A stretch of DNA of 64,000 nucleotides. Source: Sinohyriopsis cumingii (Eukaryota > Mollusca > Bivalvia > Unionida > Unionidae). The notes under the pieces were generated by a model, which did not search any database, was not told where the DNA came from, and saw only the letters and a list, made by a program, of their open reading frames with translations. The DNA lies in contig CM068827.1 of assembly GCA_028554795.2 (NCBI GenBank), positions 138,824,493-138,888,492 on the forward strand. The letters run 5' to 3'. This document shows, one piece after another, positions 39,201 through 54,200 of the stretch (its first letter is position 1; every line of letters begins with the position of its first letter). The position numbers and the translations under genes are program-made.

Positions 39201-42200
39201 ATCAGGTCAAAAACATGGAGTAAAATACCCAATTTATAAAAACCCATATCAAGAACTCTGTCCAAACATCCAAATACAAGATTTGCACTTGCTATAACAT
39301 CAAATGTATACAAAGCATCCTTGATCCCGTGAATTCATTTATTTTCACGGTTATAAATTTTTGTAGTTTTGTAAAAATATTTGTTGATACTTAGATCTGT
39401 GCCTTGTGAAAGGATCACAGGACAATGGAAAACAATGATTTTCAAAGGCTAATTGCTTAAACTGGAATTTCGACAGGACTCGGACACAATTTCATGGGGG
39501 ATAGGGCTCAATGTCAATCCATGTTAGCCCCTGAATATAAAACAAAGTATGGGAAGATTAATTAATCATTAAAATATTGTTGTTTTTTTAAAATTTGACA
39601 ATCATAGAATAAAATATCCCAAGTTTGTCAAATCTAGCAAAAAAGTATGATTTAAATACTAGTAATCATCAATGCATTAAAAAGGAATAAAAATGTATGA
39701 ATACAATAAATACATATAAAATGCTTAATAATTTGTGACAACTATTACTTACGAATGTCAATAATTCTATGACGAACATCATCTTGAACTTGTTTTGGAA
39801 AAAAGTATATTTGTGTTTGTAAGAGAGATTTTGGATATTTCCTAATTTCCAATGTGGGATCAACCAACTCAGATAACTCTCTATCATTGGAGAGAACCAA
39901 TTGATTGCTAGCTGCATTTTCTGTAATTCCAGCTAAAACTTCCACAATATTGGCATATCTGAAATGTAGTAAATAAATTAAAGTTGCAACATTAAAAAAA
40001 AAAATCTTTGTTGTGCATCAATCATACATTGATTTTCCCCACATATAGTTACCATATTATACTTGCTTATAAGTCAAATTCAACTGCAAACAAGATAGAC
40101 ACATATCTGCCAGCAGATAATGCACCAGCAGATCTGTGTTATTTGTTCTACTAACTACTCCAAAAAACTGATGAGACCCAGATTTTCTGGCACATTATGT
40201 GACAGCAGATCTGGATCTGTGCAGCTTGTAGTTGGATCTGACGTATAAGTATATATGGTATTCTTGATGACTCGAAATGTGTGGTCTCTAATGTGGAAAG
40301 TAATAAAAGAAACTGGAGAAAATCACCAACACCAGATGAGCCAGTAGCTATCCTTGTATATGTGGATTCCAAGGAAAAAAATAAGGACGGCAGTGCTGCA
40401 AAGTGAGCACTTTATAGCTGCACTGTCTAAGCCAGACATTTTCTAGACCTTAAACTTTTATCTTAGCTTTAAAAGTTGCACAAGTTAGTCTAACAGTATG
40501 TTTTAGTTATCAATCACACTTCTGTATGACAATAATTAAGATAATTTCAAAGTAAGGCAGTATCTTTAAATTGTATTGTGATCGATGTTTAATCCTATAC
40601 CACATTTATTCTAATAATACCGTGCAAAATAATGTGAATTCACTATTTTTCATAAAGCACCAATACTGTGGACTTGGCAATTTCGGCAAACAATGAATTT
40701 ACATAACATATGATCATTAAACCTTGAGTTAAAACGACTGGACCCCTTCCCCAGCCCACAAAATAAAGTACCAATGAAAATGTCATGTTTTGCAAAAAAC
40801 ACAATAATATATACCCATGAAATTAATGAATTCACATTATTTGTTCTTGCCATTTATGCATTAATGTAATCTGATTTTGGAACCAGACTGTTGTTTTTCA
40901 AGTCTCTAAATATGATCCATCCCAGTAAATTCTGTATTTCTATGAAGAATTGTTTTTCACGTAACTAAAACATTCTAGTTCAACATCATTAGCAAAATTA
41001 GAGCTGAATTACTGTTACAATATGTTAGTCTTACTACATCAAATTTGAAAATTAAAAAAAAAACTTGTATTCATTTTTGAAATCTCAAGTTTATCTTTTA
41101 TTTTTTATGTAAAAATAACAAAATGATACATTTTGTTTTGATTTTGGGAGGTGCAGGTGGGTTAGAAACAATCACCAAGTCTTTTGCTTGCCTTGAAACC
41201 TTCATCTCATTGGGTCTGATTTCAAAGACTCCTCTTGTTAGATCAAATTTTTAAGTAAATTATGTTTCTCCAAGAATACTTACCCGATTCCATTCACATC
41301 AGGATATAATCCAGCTACCTCCTGAATCCAGCTCTACTAAAACAACTAAAATAAGTCTTTTCTCTATATCTTATTTAAGACAAAGGGCAATAACTCTTGC
41401 CCATTACCTCCACTTGCCACCACTAGGTGTTCCTAGTTTTTAAGCTGAGTGGTGTCAAAACAAGGATGCTCGTATGGCAGGTTGGTTGGGTGGGTTTTTA
41501 AGTAATATGATTGGGCAAGTATTCTCTGAGAAACATAAATTTACTTCAAAAATAACTCTCCTTCAAATATTCCCCAACCATATTAACATAAGGAGAATAC
41601 CTAGGTAATAGGAGGGAATGCTTGGCATCAGACCCATACTTTGGGTATCCTTGAAGGGAATAACAGGTGGATTCCCCATGTGAATGAAAACCCATTCTCT
41701 TAATCTGACAAGCAATACAGCCTAGGGTCATGTGATCTGTGACCCCTACATCTGGTTAACCATTTGTGAAAGATGATTCTTGAAATCTTCTTGCCAATAC
41801 ATTTTCTTTGGTGAGTCAAGTGAAGCTAACAGACCATGTTGACTTTTATTTGGGTCTGGTGGTCATCTGGGCTGTTGCCACCAGTCCCACCAGTTTCAAA
41901 GTTTGTCTCTGAGAGGCTAAGTCTCTGAGATGAAAACTGCAAAAGGTTGACTGCATGCCAGCTAACAGTTTCTATTATGTTTTGAACTGAAACATGACAT
42001 TTGAAAGCGAGGCTTGCAGAGATATGGGATTCCATGAACTGAAATCTTCAGATGGTGATCATCTGAGACATTAGAGTATGCCTAGCATGTAACCAACTTC
42101 AACCACAAAGACAGGGCTTGAGGGGCAATATCCTGATTCCTGTCTAATACCAAGAAAAAAGTTGATTGTTTTTGTCATAACTTAACTGTGAGCTTCAAAT

Positions 42201-45200
42201 ACTGCTAGAGGGCACAAATAGGGTTTTGTATGGTTGATGCTCTTGATATGTCTATGGATGAGAGGAAGCATAAGAAAACTCACAAAGGCCCATAACCCCT
42301 CCCAAATGATTGACAGTGAGTCCATACCTAATGATTCTTGGTCCAGAACTGGAGAGACAAATTTGGCAACCTGTGATTTCACCTTGTCACAAAAAGACTG
42401 ATCATCGGATGCCCCCATAGTGTGCAAATGTGAAGGAAGACCAACTGATGGAGTGACCATTCCATATGAATGATCTGACCCTTTCTGGACAGAGTATTGG
42501 CCAGGGCATCAAATCAGCTGGGAATGTGTCTGATTAGTAAGCCGATATAGAGCTGGTTGCACCAAAGTATAAACTGACCCATCAGAATGCACAGGTCAGG
42601 TGATTTGGTGATCCCATTTAATGAGGTAGGTCTGACAGAAGTATGGCTATTTTACCTGAGAGCTTATCCTTCCATAACTGAAAGACGACAGCATTCATTT
42701 CGAGAAGGTAGAAGTGGAGAGGCCAATCCCCTGGCTCCCACTGACTAGCAGTAAGTGAGTACCTCAAACAAACATGCTGTCATCAGTACCTACTGTCATT
42801 CTGTGTGGGTCTGCTTCAGAGGCATCCCTGTCATGAAGAATGATTGTACTTTTTGTGATCATGACTTTTTGATCATAGGGACTTAAAAAGTGGCACCATT
42901 GGGTCAGCAAGGTTAACTGTAAGGGGCACATAAAAAATGCCGAGTGGAATAAAGTCCACCACCACACTGAATAGTTCAGGAACTTGCAAGTCTCTTGCTG
43001 TGATCAAAATCCTGTTGAAAACAAACTTGACGATTTTGACAATCCAGACTACACATACGTAAGGAGCCGTAGATTGAGACTGGTGATAAACTCCAAGATG
43101 TACGAAATGAACGATATGTATGGATGAAGATCGGACTTCTAGTTCACGAGAAAAATCTAGATTATTCGAAAACAATAGGAAATTATTTCTGCCCTTGAGG
43201 ATGTCAATGTATGCTGCCATCACTCTACATGAAGTTGACTGGAACATGGTGAAGATGCAATCCTTGATTTTAGTTAAAGCCCACAGGCTGATGATTACTG
43301 AAAAATGATGTCATGGTAAGCACAAGGGAGAAATTTCCATGATGGGGGGTGAACAGGAACATGAAAATATGTCTGTCAAATTGAGACTAATGGCATACTC
43401 ATCCTTTATGAAGGAGAAAAAAACTGATCCTGCTATCTCAATCTTGAATTTTGGTAGCATCAAATTGACAATTGACCTCATTTTGCCATTTGCCTTCTGG
43501 ATAAGAAAGAGCTTGGAACAAAGCCTTGGAGATTGTATTATTTTGCACCACATATTGGTCAATGGTTGAACAAATCTCAGGCTGTAGAAAACTGCATGGC
43601 AACAGGGGGTGGCAGGCATTCTGAGGCCATATTCAAAAAGCCATACATGGTGATATAAATAATGCAATGCCATCATCTCTGTACAAGTCAGGGTCCCTCC
43701 CACATGGATAAACCATGAACATATGGTAAGCAAGGTCTGCAAGTTGAATGTGTCATGCCAGAATAGCCTGCTAGTTTACTAAGAGTATGATCAGCACGGT
43801 TACCAGCCTTGCGGAAATCTGTCCACCCATTGCCAATACTGGCCACACCAAGTGCAAGCCTTGACAACCTTTTTACTAAAATCCAGTTCATAATATGGAT
43901 ATGTTGCCAAAGGTTCACTGAGATGGATCAGTCACTAAAATCCTCTAAGTTCATCATGGCTGATCCGACAGATGTATAAAGTCCCCAAACTAAAATGGCT
44001 GGATGGCCTGGCTGGTTGTGGACTGCAAAATCTTAGTAAAAAGATGGATCCAACATATCCAGTAAAATCCCCATGCACCAGGTCTTATAGGCCCAAAGGC
44101 TTTGCAAGAACATGCAGTTGAACTTATGCCCACTGAACTGCCTAAAATATGAGGAACATTTCTCCCATGACACATGAAAACCTGTGTTAGTAAAAGATGG
44201 AAACAAGGGTAAAATCTGGTCTGACTGTAATAATTACATTATATTCTCTTGAACAAGATGACACATCTGTTCCATGGTGGTTTATGAAACATCAATGTTT
44301 TGTTTCCCCATTTCCACTGAAGAAGTTGTAGTTGATATTTGTAAACATCACTTTAAGTGTGTGTGTGGATCCCAGCAGCATCCGCCAAAAGGCTTGCAAG
44401 AGATGCAGACTTATTATGTTTTAAACTTATTTCTTTTATCTCTCCCTTTGGGTGCTTTTTGAACAGCTACAGTCCAAACTTCTCACCACACACTGCTGGG
44501 AAGAGATTATGGACATTTTGTACATACTAGACAAGACTCATTAGTGTCTTCCCTTGATTTAAATTTCTTGCATTTGATGGTTGACATGTTTGACTGAAGT
44601 GACATAAGAGGAGACAAGAAGCATAAATTAACAATCCAACATGTCAAGAAGTCACTAATACAGCACCTGTTACAAAGTAAGCAAGAAATGTTGTACATTA
44701 AACAATGAATGGTTCACCAAAACTGTTATGTACACGTGGTCGAAATAGTCCATAGAATGTGACACAGTCATCCAAAATTTGGAAAAATGCATCAATAATG
44801 TATACAACCTATAGATCAATGATTTCTACACACAATAAATCAAATTTCAGGGTGGATGACTTCAATTTCTAACTTATAATGTCATGGATTGATGCAGTGG
44901 TGTTGGCAAGGGGAAGTAATGAGCAAGAGTTATTATCCTTTGTCTATCTAAGCTAGAAAAGGCATTTTTGTCTTGTTATTTGGGCTGGATTCAAGTGATA
45001 GCAGGCTTATATCCTAGTGTTAATATGTTTGGGGAACATATATGAAGGAGAATAGCAAATATTTAGAGATGAAGAAACAGTATATTACATGCCTACCATG
45101 CACTAAATTGTATTATTATACTTCTTTCATGTAAAACACTCTACCCTGGTTAAATACTTGATCTTTTGAATCTGAGATCAACAGGTGTCTTCCTGGTTTT

Positions 45201-48200
45201 AAATTCAGACCATCCCAAAACATTTTGGTTTAAGTTAAAATACACAGAACTTGATTTAGTTTGTGGAAACCATTTCAGTCTTGATGCCTACTGACATCAA
45301 AATAAAAAGGGCACCTTTCTTGTCTCAAATGCAAGCCATCCCAAACGTTTGGTGAAAGTAGGTTTAAAAAAAAGAACTCATGATATTGTAGAGAAATCAT
45401 TTTTCTTCTTAGAGTCACAGATCTTGTCTGACCTTTTAATCCCAAAATCAATAGGTGTTTTTCTCTCATATCTCTCAAATGCAAGCAATTAACAAAGTCT
45501 GATCAAGATTGAGGTTATTGTTTTGGAAGTTCTCCTTCATTCAGTCCCTTGGACCTTGACCTTTGATTTTTGGACCCCAGATCAATTGGTTTCTTCCTTT
45601 CCCCTGATTCTCCCTCCTATAAAAAGTCTGGTGATGTTACCTGTTTGAGAACCTGAAATGTTCTTTATAAATGAAATCGAGAGCAGATGTATGGACAGAT
45701 GGATGTTATAACACTATACACTTTAAGACAGGCATATAAATATTATAAGATCCAGATAATCTAACCCCAAGCATTAACGACTGAAGTACGAATGTATAAA
45801 TTAATCATTTTTTAGCCAAATTAAAGTGTTTCTGGAGTAGATAAATAGACTGTGTAAACATACGTGTCTGTTGGTTTCATGTACAGCATCAAATTTTCAG
45901 CAGAACAGCAATAAAAGACATTTAACTTGACTCTGTTATTGATATCTTCACCAGTCTTGAAGAATTTTTCAAAATTCCATTTATGATGTGGATTTGTTTC
46001 CATGACTCCTGCCAGCATAGGAACTAACAAGTCTTGAAGAGTTCTAAAAGGAGACAATTGTGAAAATGAAAACAGTAATATTCATGTAATTTTAATACAG
46101 ATCTGTAATCGCATTTTTATGCATAATCTTGTCAAATAAAATATCAACTGAATAAATCATGCTGCATCACTGCATAAACTGCTAAAGTAAACAATATTTT
46201 TATAAGTGAATTCACATTCCACACTAAATTCTCAAAAACTGACAGACTGTGAAAATCATGTCAAGTTTAATCATCTGAAACAAAAAGTATACTTTACAAC
46301 AAAATTTCCAGTTTCATTTTGCTATGGATTTCAATCTTTTTTCCATTAAAGTTATAATTGTAAGAAAAGATGGATCACTTTCTTGTAACAATAATATAGA
46401 AATGGAAGTAAGTTAATTTTTACCTAAAGAAAATAGTGAATATGGTTATGATAAGAAATTCATCTACTATTTTAAAAGTGGAAATCATTTTCAACAAGTA
46501 CTAAAAATGTATTAACTTCTTCTGAAAACTTTAAGCCGACAACATGAAATACAAGAATCCCTTACAAAATGATGTTATGTGATTATAATTAACTGCTGTT
46601 TAGGCTAGTAACCTATGAAAATCTCATGCCATTTTGCTGCAAGTAACTATGTGTAAGACAGGTGCCATATTAATGTTTCAAATCCAACAATTGTTTATTC
46701 ATTTTAAAAGTCAATCTGTCAAATAATAGTCACTATTTAGTGATAATATATTTTACTTCAATACAATTAGATAATTTTTAACACAACCTGGTGGAAATGC
46801 CTCATACTTAGATTTTTACATCGAAGCTATAACACAAGATATATTACATGATAATCATCAAAAGCGATAATATAGTAACATTTCTAAGGATGAAATTGAG
46901 TCTTTACATAATCTAATTATTGACAAGAGCATTTTCATTAAAAAGGCTGATAAATTAAACACTATTAATATTATGAATCTAGAAGACCATGTTAAAGAAG
47001 GTGAACATCAATTAAATGATGAAAAATACTACAAATTAGCAAAGACCCAACACTGGGAATTAAATAAAAAAATTCCACATGCATTGATGAAATTGCTTAG
47101 AATAATAATTCCATATATGAAATTGTATTCTTTCCCCCTGAAAATATGTATGACTAGTTCTACATATTACCCAAAACTCATAAAAATCCTGACAATATTT
47201 TACTTTCAAATTATCTGGGACAACCCATTATATCAGGCTGCAGTTCATACATGGAAAACCTATCAAAATTTACTAATAGTGTTTTGCAACCTTTAATGAA
47301 ATCACTTCATTCATACATTCAAGATACTACTGATTTTATTAAAAAGTTGAAGTCTATTCCACAGCTATCTAATACTTCAAGCCTTGTATCTTTAGATGTA
47401 ACATCACTATATACAAACAAACTGCACACAGATGGTATTTAGGCATGTATATATTTTCTTGATAACAATCCTAATAACACACTAAAGAGTTAAGATATCT
47501 GTAAAATAATACAATCTGTCTTGGAAAAAAATAATTTCCAATTTAATAGTAAAAATTACAACCAAATAATGGGTACTGCAACGAGGTAGTCCTATGGCTC
47601 CTTCATATGCTTCCCTATTTCGTGGGTAAATTAGAAAATGATTTTCTTCAAAATGAGAATTTTAATCCAACTGTTTGATTAATATTTTTAGATGACATCT
47701 TTATGATCTGATACCATTCAGAAAAACAGTATAAATTTATGAATTGCCTAAATCATTTTCACCCAATGATTAAATTTACTTATACTGCATCCAGTACGCA
47801 TGTATAATTTTTAGATGTAAATGTAATAAAACATATGAATAATACTATCTGTACTATAAATGGTCAAGTCAAGGAAACTAATATCCACCAATATGTGGAG
47901 TATTCTTCTGTCATCCCAGGTCATGTACAAATGGTATAACATATAGCCAGGCCAAAAGATACCAACACATTATTTCAGATGAGTGTAAATTACAAAATTC
48001 TTTGAATGAATTAAAAGCATTCCAAAACAGAAATTATCCTATACATACAATTTATTCTGTGCTGAACAAAGCCCGTAATCTTACTCAACAAGGGGCTTTA
48101 AACACAGCAAAATGTACAATAGAGAAAAATATAATTCCTTTCATAATACAATATTTTCCTTTATTACCAAATATAAGCCTTGTATTTAATATATATAGCA

Positions 48201-51200
48201 TCAATTTATCAAATAAAAACAGCATAAAAATACTTTACCAAAGCAAACCAATTCTTGCTTATAGAAGACCTAAGAATTTGAAAGATTTTTTAAAATTAAA
48301 AATAAACCAACAGAAAATATAGACTGATGTTTTTCATCATCAAAAAATAACTGACATTGGTGCTCTCAATGTACAAATACTAGAGAAAGTACCTATTTTA
48401 TTAGCTCAAATAAAAAAAGAAGTGTTCTCCCAATGTTATAACACTGACTGCATATAAACTGATGTTATTTATTTGACAACCTGTAAAAAAAAATATAACA
48501 TGGAATATGTAGGACAAACACTTCCACCAGTTTCTAAGAGAATGAATAATCATGGCTTTCATGTAAAAAATTGTATGGATCCTCATTTCTCCTCTAATGT
48601 TTGAATACATTCTACCAGTTTCTAAGAGAATGAATAATCATGGCTTTCATGTAAAAAATTGTATGGATCCTCATTTCTCCTCTAATGTTTGAATATATTT
48701 TAATACAAATAATCACTCTTCACGCAATTTTTCTTTGATGTTAATCAATACTATGCATGGAGAGATTAATAGACTGATTAAAGAAAGTTACTGGATTCAA
48801 AACTAGACACTTTACATCCCAATGGCCTTAATACCGAGGTATTGCATACAATTGTACAAAATTCTGATAAAAGAATTTATATGCTGTATACATATGCTTC
48901 CTTTATAAATATGTTACTGTATGTACGACTGCTTGTCTGTACATTATTATTTTACTGAAATAATAGTCAGAGAAAAAGTGAACATACTCTGGAAGCTGGC
49001 AAGTTGTAGGCAATTTTTTACTCCATATTATCTGTCCATTCTCCTCCAGCTGGATGCCCGATATTACCCCGACTGGTTTTTTGGAAATGATAGCATGCCT
49101 GTAAGGTAAGAGAGATTTCATGTATTATGTGCTACAAGTCATTCAAAAGGATTTTTCATCATAAACTTTATAAATACCAACAAAGAACCCTTTATATGTC
49201 TCCCTTGATAACTTGGCACAATGGGGACCAAAAATATAGACTGCATTGTAAGCGAGGACACAAGTTACTCAGGGTCCTCAAAAAAAATTTAGTCACCAAG
49301 AAAAACTGGAGTGGATCAAAGTGCTGTTTAAAGGCTGAATACCCAATTTTCAATCATGTTGGGAATAATTTTCAATAAAGAGCTTTTTGCAATGAAGTTG
49401 TTCAATATTTTGTATAAAATTATCTTTTTTTCTCAAAATTAACATTTTCCAAGAGGTTTCAACAACTCCATGTATATGCAAAAACATTGTGTATAAATGA
49501 ATGCTTGTTGTTGCTGCTGTTGATTCACATCAAAACAAGATTCCTTTTCCATAAAAACTAGGGACATTTATGTCATGAAACAATTGTCAACATCAAAAAT
49601 CTCAATGTTTAAAAAAAATTCTATTGGCAATTAATAATGAAAGATCGCATCCTTCAGGAAATCTCCGAGTGCCAATTCAGGAATTTTAAGTTCACTACAA
49701 ACTCTGCAAATCTGCTCCTACTTAATGAAATTTATCTGTGAACAAAGCATTTTATTCATAAAGTACTCATCTGGCTTCATTGCAATGCTATCTTTGATCA
49801 CATTAGCGAATGGGTAGGGTAGTTTATTTATATTATTTACATAATAATATTTATAACAGTGTTTCAATTAATCAGTTGAAATCAGTTGACCTGACACATG
49901 ACCATTTCCGTGAGCTCTTGTGCTTGAAGGATTTGTATGCCTTTTAAGCTTTCTTTATTCCAGTCTTTTATTTGATACAAAACAAATAATTAACATAATT
50001 AGGTCTGTTTTTAATTGAGTATAACAAAAACAATTTCACAAGTTGGAGATGAATACATAGCACTTAAATTAGGTTCTCATAGAAACACTAGCAGACATAG
50101 CTGTGATAGCAGATTGACATATTTGTCATGCTTGAATACAAGATGGCATATTACATTTATGATGACTGCAATGCAACCATATTAAAAAATAGAACTAAAA
50201 CAATAATTTCACTTTAAAAACTTCATTGTGTTGCCACCAGTAGGGATTAATGACATTTTTACTGAGTAACATTTTGTCCAATATTGTTATAGACAGTTTA
50301 CTGAGAATGTTGTTTGGCAAGAAGATTTTTAAAAATAGTATGACTTCTTATTAAAAGTGGATAATAACATGGTATTGTTTCAAATATCCACATACTAACC
50401 ACAGTTTTTGATGATAAATCAAGCGATATATCAAGGTTTCATTTACCAGTTTTTATTGTGACGTTCAACAAATAGGGGCCAATTATATTGTATTTTCTAG
50501 TTTAAAAAAATTGAGATCAATGACTGACCATGTGTTTTAAGTGGGTTTGCAAGTTATCTGGGTTTGAATTATTGTAGGAGTGGTGCATAATGAAATTCAA
50601 TGTTCTTACAAGACCAATAAATTGTTTTTTTTGGGGTGTGTGTGTGGTAACTCTACGTCTTCTTGTCAGATTCACTGTTACCCCAAACTTTAGCCAAAGT
50701 CTATCCTACAACTGAAAATTAAGGGGCAGATGACTTCTTCCACTGAAAGCTGGAGTCCCCTAAAGTGGACAGACACTCAACTGGACAAAAATGAATTTCC
50801 AAGAATTCAAGATAAGATAAATTCTTCCTTTAACTGCCGAGTGTTGAAACCATCTCTGATACTCCTCAGCAATAACAAGACTTTCAAATTAGTGGACATA
50901 TTGGATGTCAGATTGGCATCATTACTTGTTTGAGACCAAATAGGCACCATCAGTGTCCACTGATGAAAACCTGATATCAATGTGACCAACCATTCAGGGG
51001 CAGTACTGACAGCAAGATTTTCAAGAAAGCCATCGTGGTAGCCATATTAGATGTATAATTAGCATCATTTTCACTTAGCACCAACTAGATATTATAAAGC
51101 CTCCTACTGAAAATATGTTGAAATAACCATCCATTTTGTAGTAGGAATAATGTTATTTTTAAGATGGCCACCATGGTGGCCATAGTGAATGTCATTTTGC

Positions 51201-54200
51201 ATCAATTTCTTTGGACAAAGCAGACACCATAATCACTCTTCTGATGAAACTCAATGTAAAAATAACTTTCCATTGATGAGTAGCAAAAAATATCAAGTTG
51301 GTCATGATGGCTGTCATACTGAACAGTAAATTAGCACCATTTTAATTTAGTATGAACAATACAAGATTTTTTTTCAAAATGGCTGCCACGGTGGTCATAT
51401 TGGATATCAGATGTGCAATGTTTCCATTCATGACCAATTAGACGTAATAAGAAGTCCTCTGGTAAAAACACAATATCAATATAAGTAGCCATCAAGGTTT
51501 TGATTTGGTGTGGTGCTTTATGGCACAGCAACTTAAGTATATTATTTAGTGCTGGAGGCAACTGGAGTAAAGTGCCTTGCCCAAGGACACACAACAATAG
51601 CTGACCCTGGCTAGTCTGTTGTAGGATTTCAACCCATATCCTATTAGCTGCGAGTCGGGCAAGCTAACCACTGAGCCATAGCAGCTCCACTAGCCATCCA
51701 GGGGAAGTAGCAGTAATAAGATTTTTCATACAGCTGCTGTGATGGCCATAATGGACATCAGATTGGTACCATCTTCATTTTGCCCCAACTTGACACCAAA
51801 AGAAGTGTTTTAGTGAAAACCCTTTTGTTGATATGACCATGCAATAAGGAGAAGTATTGATAAGATTTTCAAGATGGCCACTGTAACAGTCACACTGGAC
51901 ATTAAATTGGCACCACTTTTCATTAAGGACCAACTAGTCATCTTTAGAAGTCTTCTGGTGGAAACCACATATCAATATAACTTTCCATTCTGAAGGAGTA
52001 ATGATAACATGATTTTTAACATGTTTGTAATGGTGGCCATACTGGAAGTCCGATTGGACCCATGTTCAATTAGGATCAACTAACCATGGGATGAATGTGT
52101 GTAAAGTTTCATGGCAATCCTCCAGGTATGGACAACAGATGAGAAACCATTCCATAAGGCAAAAAGACAAGGAAAATTTTATAATTAAAGGGGAATTTAT
52201 CGAAGTAAACAAAAAGGCTACAAAATACTTTCATCTCTGCATTTAACATTTGCATTCTGAATCAAATAAATGTAAATTTCTTATGTTTCTTCAAAAATAC
52301 TTACCCAATCATATTAATATAGGATTACTCTCTACTACCTACAAAATCAAGCCTTCACTAATAATTGAAAAATGTCTTATGATACACACACATATATATA
52401 TACAGGATAAGTCCCCTTGTTCCCCCTAGGCAGAAACCATTTTCCCAGATGTAAATAGTCTGACAGATGTTTATTTTGCAGGGAAGATTGGGAGGGATTT
52501 TTAATTAAAGTGACTGGGTAAGTATTTTCAGAGAAATATAATTTACTAAAACATTATTTTCTCTATCAAATACATCACCTGATCAAATTACACATGAGGA
52601 GATTAGGTAACTGGAAGAGGAAATGCTTGAGCAGCTAACATTGACCCGAGTCATCTTGCAGGAATCTAATGATTTTTCAAATGAAAGAACTAACTTGTAA
52701 CGTTGATTTAGTACAAGTGATGACAATGTGTTTATACATGTGCACAGTAGATCCTGGTGGGATGCCTAACCTGGTTATTGCCTTGCAATCAAAAGTTTCC
52801 CTGGTGAATCCAGCAAAATTGACAAGTTCATGCCCTGGGCAGAGTTTGTGCTGCCATTCCCATCCTGCTTCAATGAAATGTTTTCTGCTGAAATTACTCA
52901 TTTTCTTGCCAGTTTCAGTTGGCCATTTAGTTTAATACCAAGCAAGGCTCTTTTGAGCAGAAATTTTGCATGCCACAGGTTTGAACAAAGCTACTGCACT
53001 TCCATTCCCAACATTAGGAAGCCTTTAAAGTGTTGGATTGCACCAGCCAGCACCCTATGGACCGATCCCTACTGCAATCTGCCCAGTCAACCATTGCCCT
53101 TGCAAGTTCAGCTCTGAACTAAATTATTTAAATAAATATTGTCTAATGAGTATACAGCTTGATGGTATTAAGTGGCAAAAACAAGAGCATCTGCCTTAAA
53201 CTGGGAAGTAATGAGGTGTGTAAGAAAAGCTGTGTTGGTGAGTATTGTGGTGTGCACATAGTGCAGTTTAGAGTCTACCCATGTTGGAAGTCTGGTACTG
53301 GAAAATGGACAGATCTATAGAATATGTGTGAATTTTGTACTGGTAATTATGGTAATCATGTAGCAAAAGAAATGAACAGACGAGTGAAAAGAGCAAAGAC
53401 ACATTTTAATAAAGTGATATGTGAGTGACTAACAAAAATGGACTGCATATATAAAAATTCTACTTGAAAGAAAGTGTGAATACTACATTTAATACTTTAT
53501 ATAAGCTCAAGATTATGTCTACTATCACTCATTTGAAGAAACTGTTCTGATGAGGACAGATAACCCAATGTGAATACGATCATGTGCTAGATCCACTACT
53601 GGTGGGTAGTGTCCATCAGCCAGCCCCACAAGTTCTGGCTCCAAAGCACAGGGTGGAGCCTCAGGTTCCACCCAAATGGCCAGATCAGGCTCCCAGATGC
53701 AATGCTGGGCCTCCAGCTGAATGGTCAGTTCATGTTTTCAGGTACAGTTCCAGCTCCTAAGTGTTAAGCTAAGCTGTCAGCAAGGCCAGCCTTTGTAGAT
53801 TGGCAAGGCAGAGATGACACAATTGTGAAAGACTACCATGCACACACCAAAAAAGCACAGCCTCACAGCAAATGTTTTAACATTTTTTAATGTCATGGCA
53901 CTTAGTGCACAGGACTTGTTGGCAGGGAGCCCAGTGAACCTGACAGCCAGAAGTTTAGCTTCCTGTTGATGGCACAGCTGGAGAAAACTACACTATGAAT
54001 ACAAAGAAGAAGTCAAGCCAGAAAGAATCATTATAACTAGTGAGTGAAGCAAACATTAAATAAGCTGAGCAGCTGTTTGCCAAACCCAATGCCACAATTC
54101 AATGGTACCTTAAAGAGTACATCTGCCAAAGCTTCAAATAGCATTTCATGACATGTATGACACAATCTGGGTATGTTGCAGAACCACCAGTGTCAAGTCC

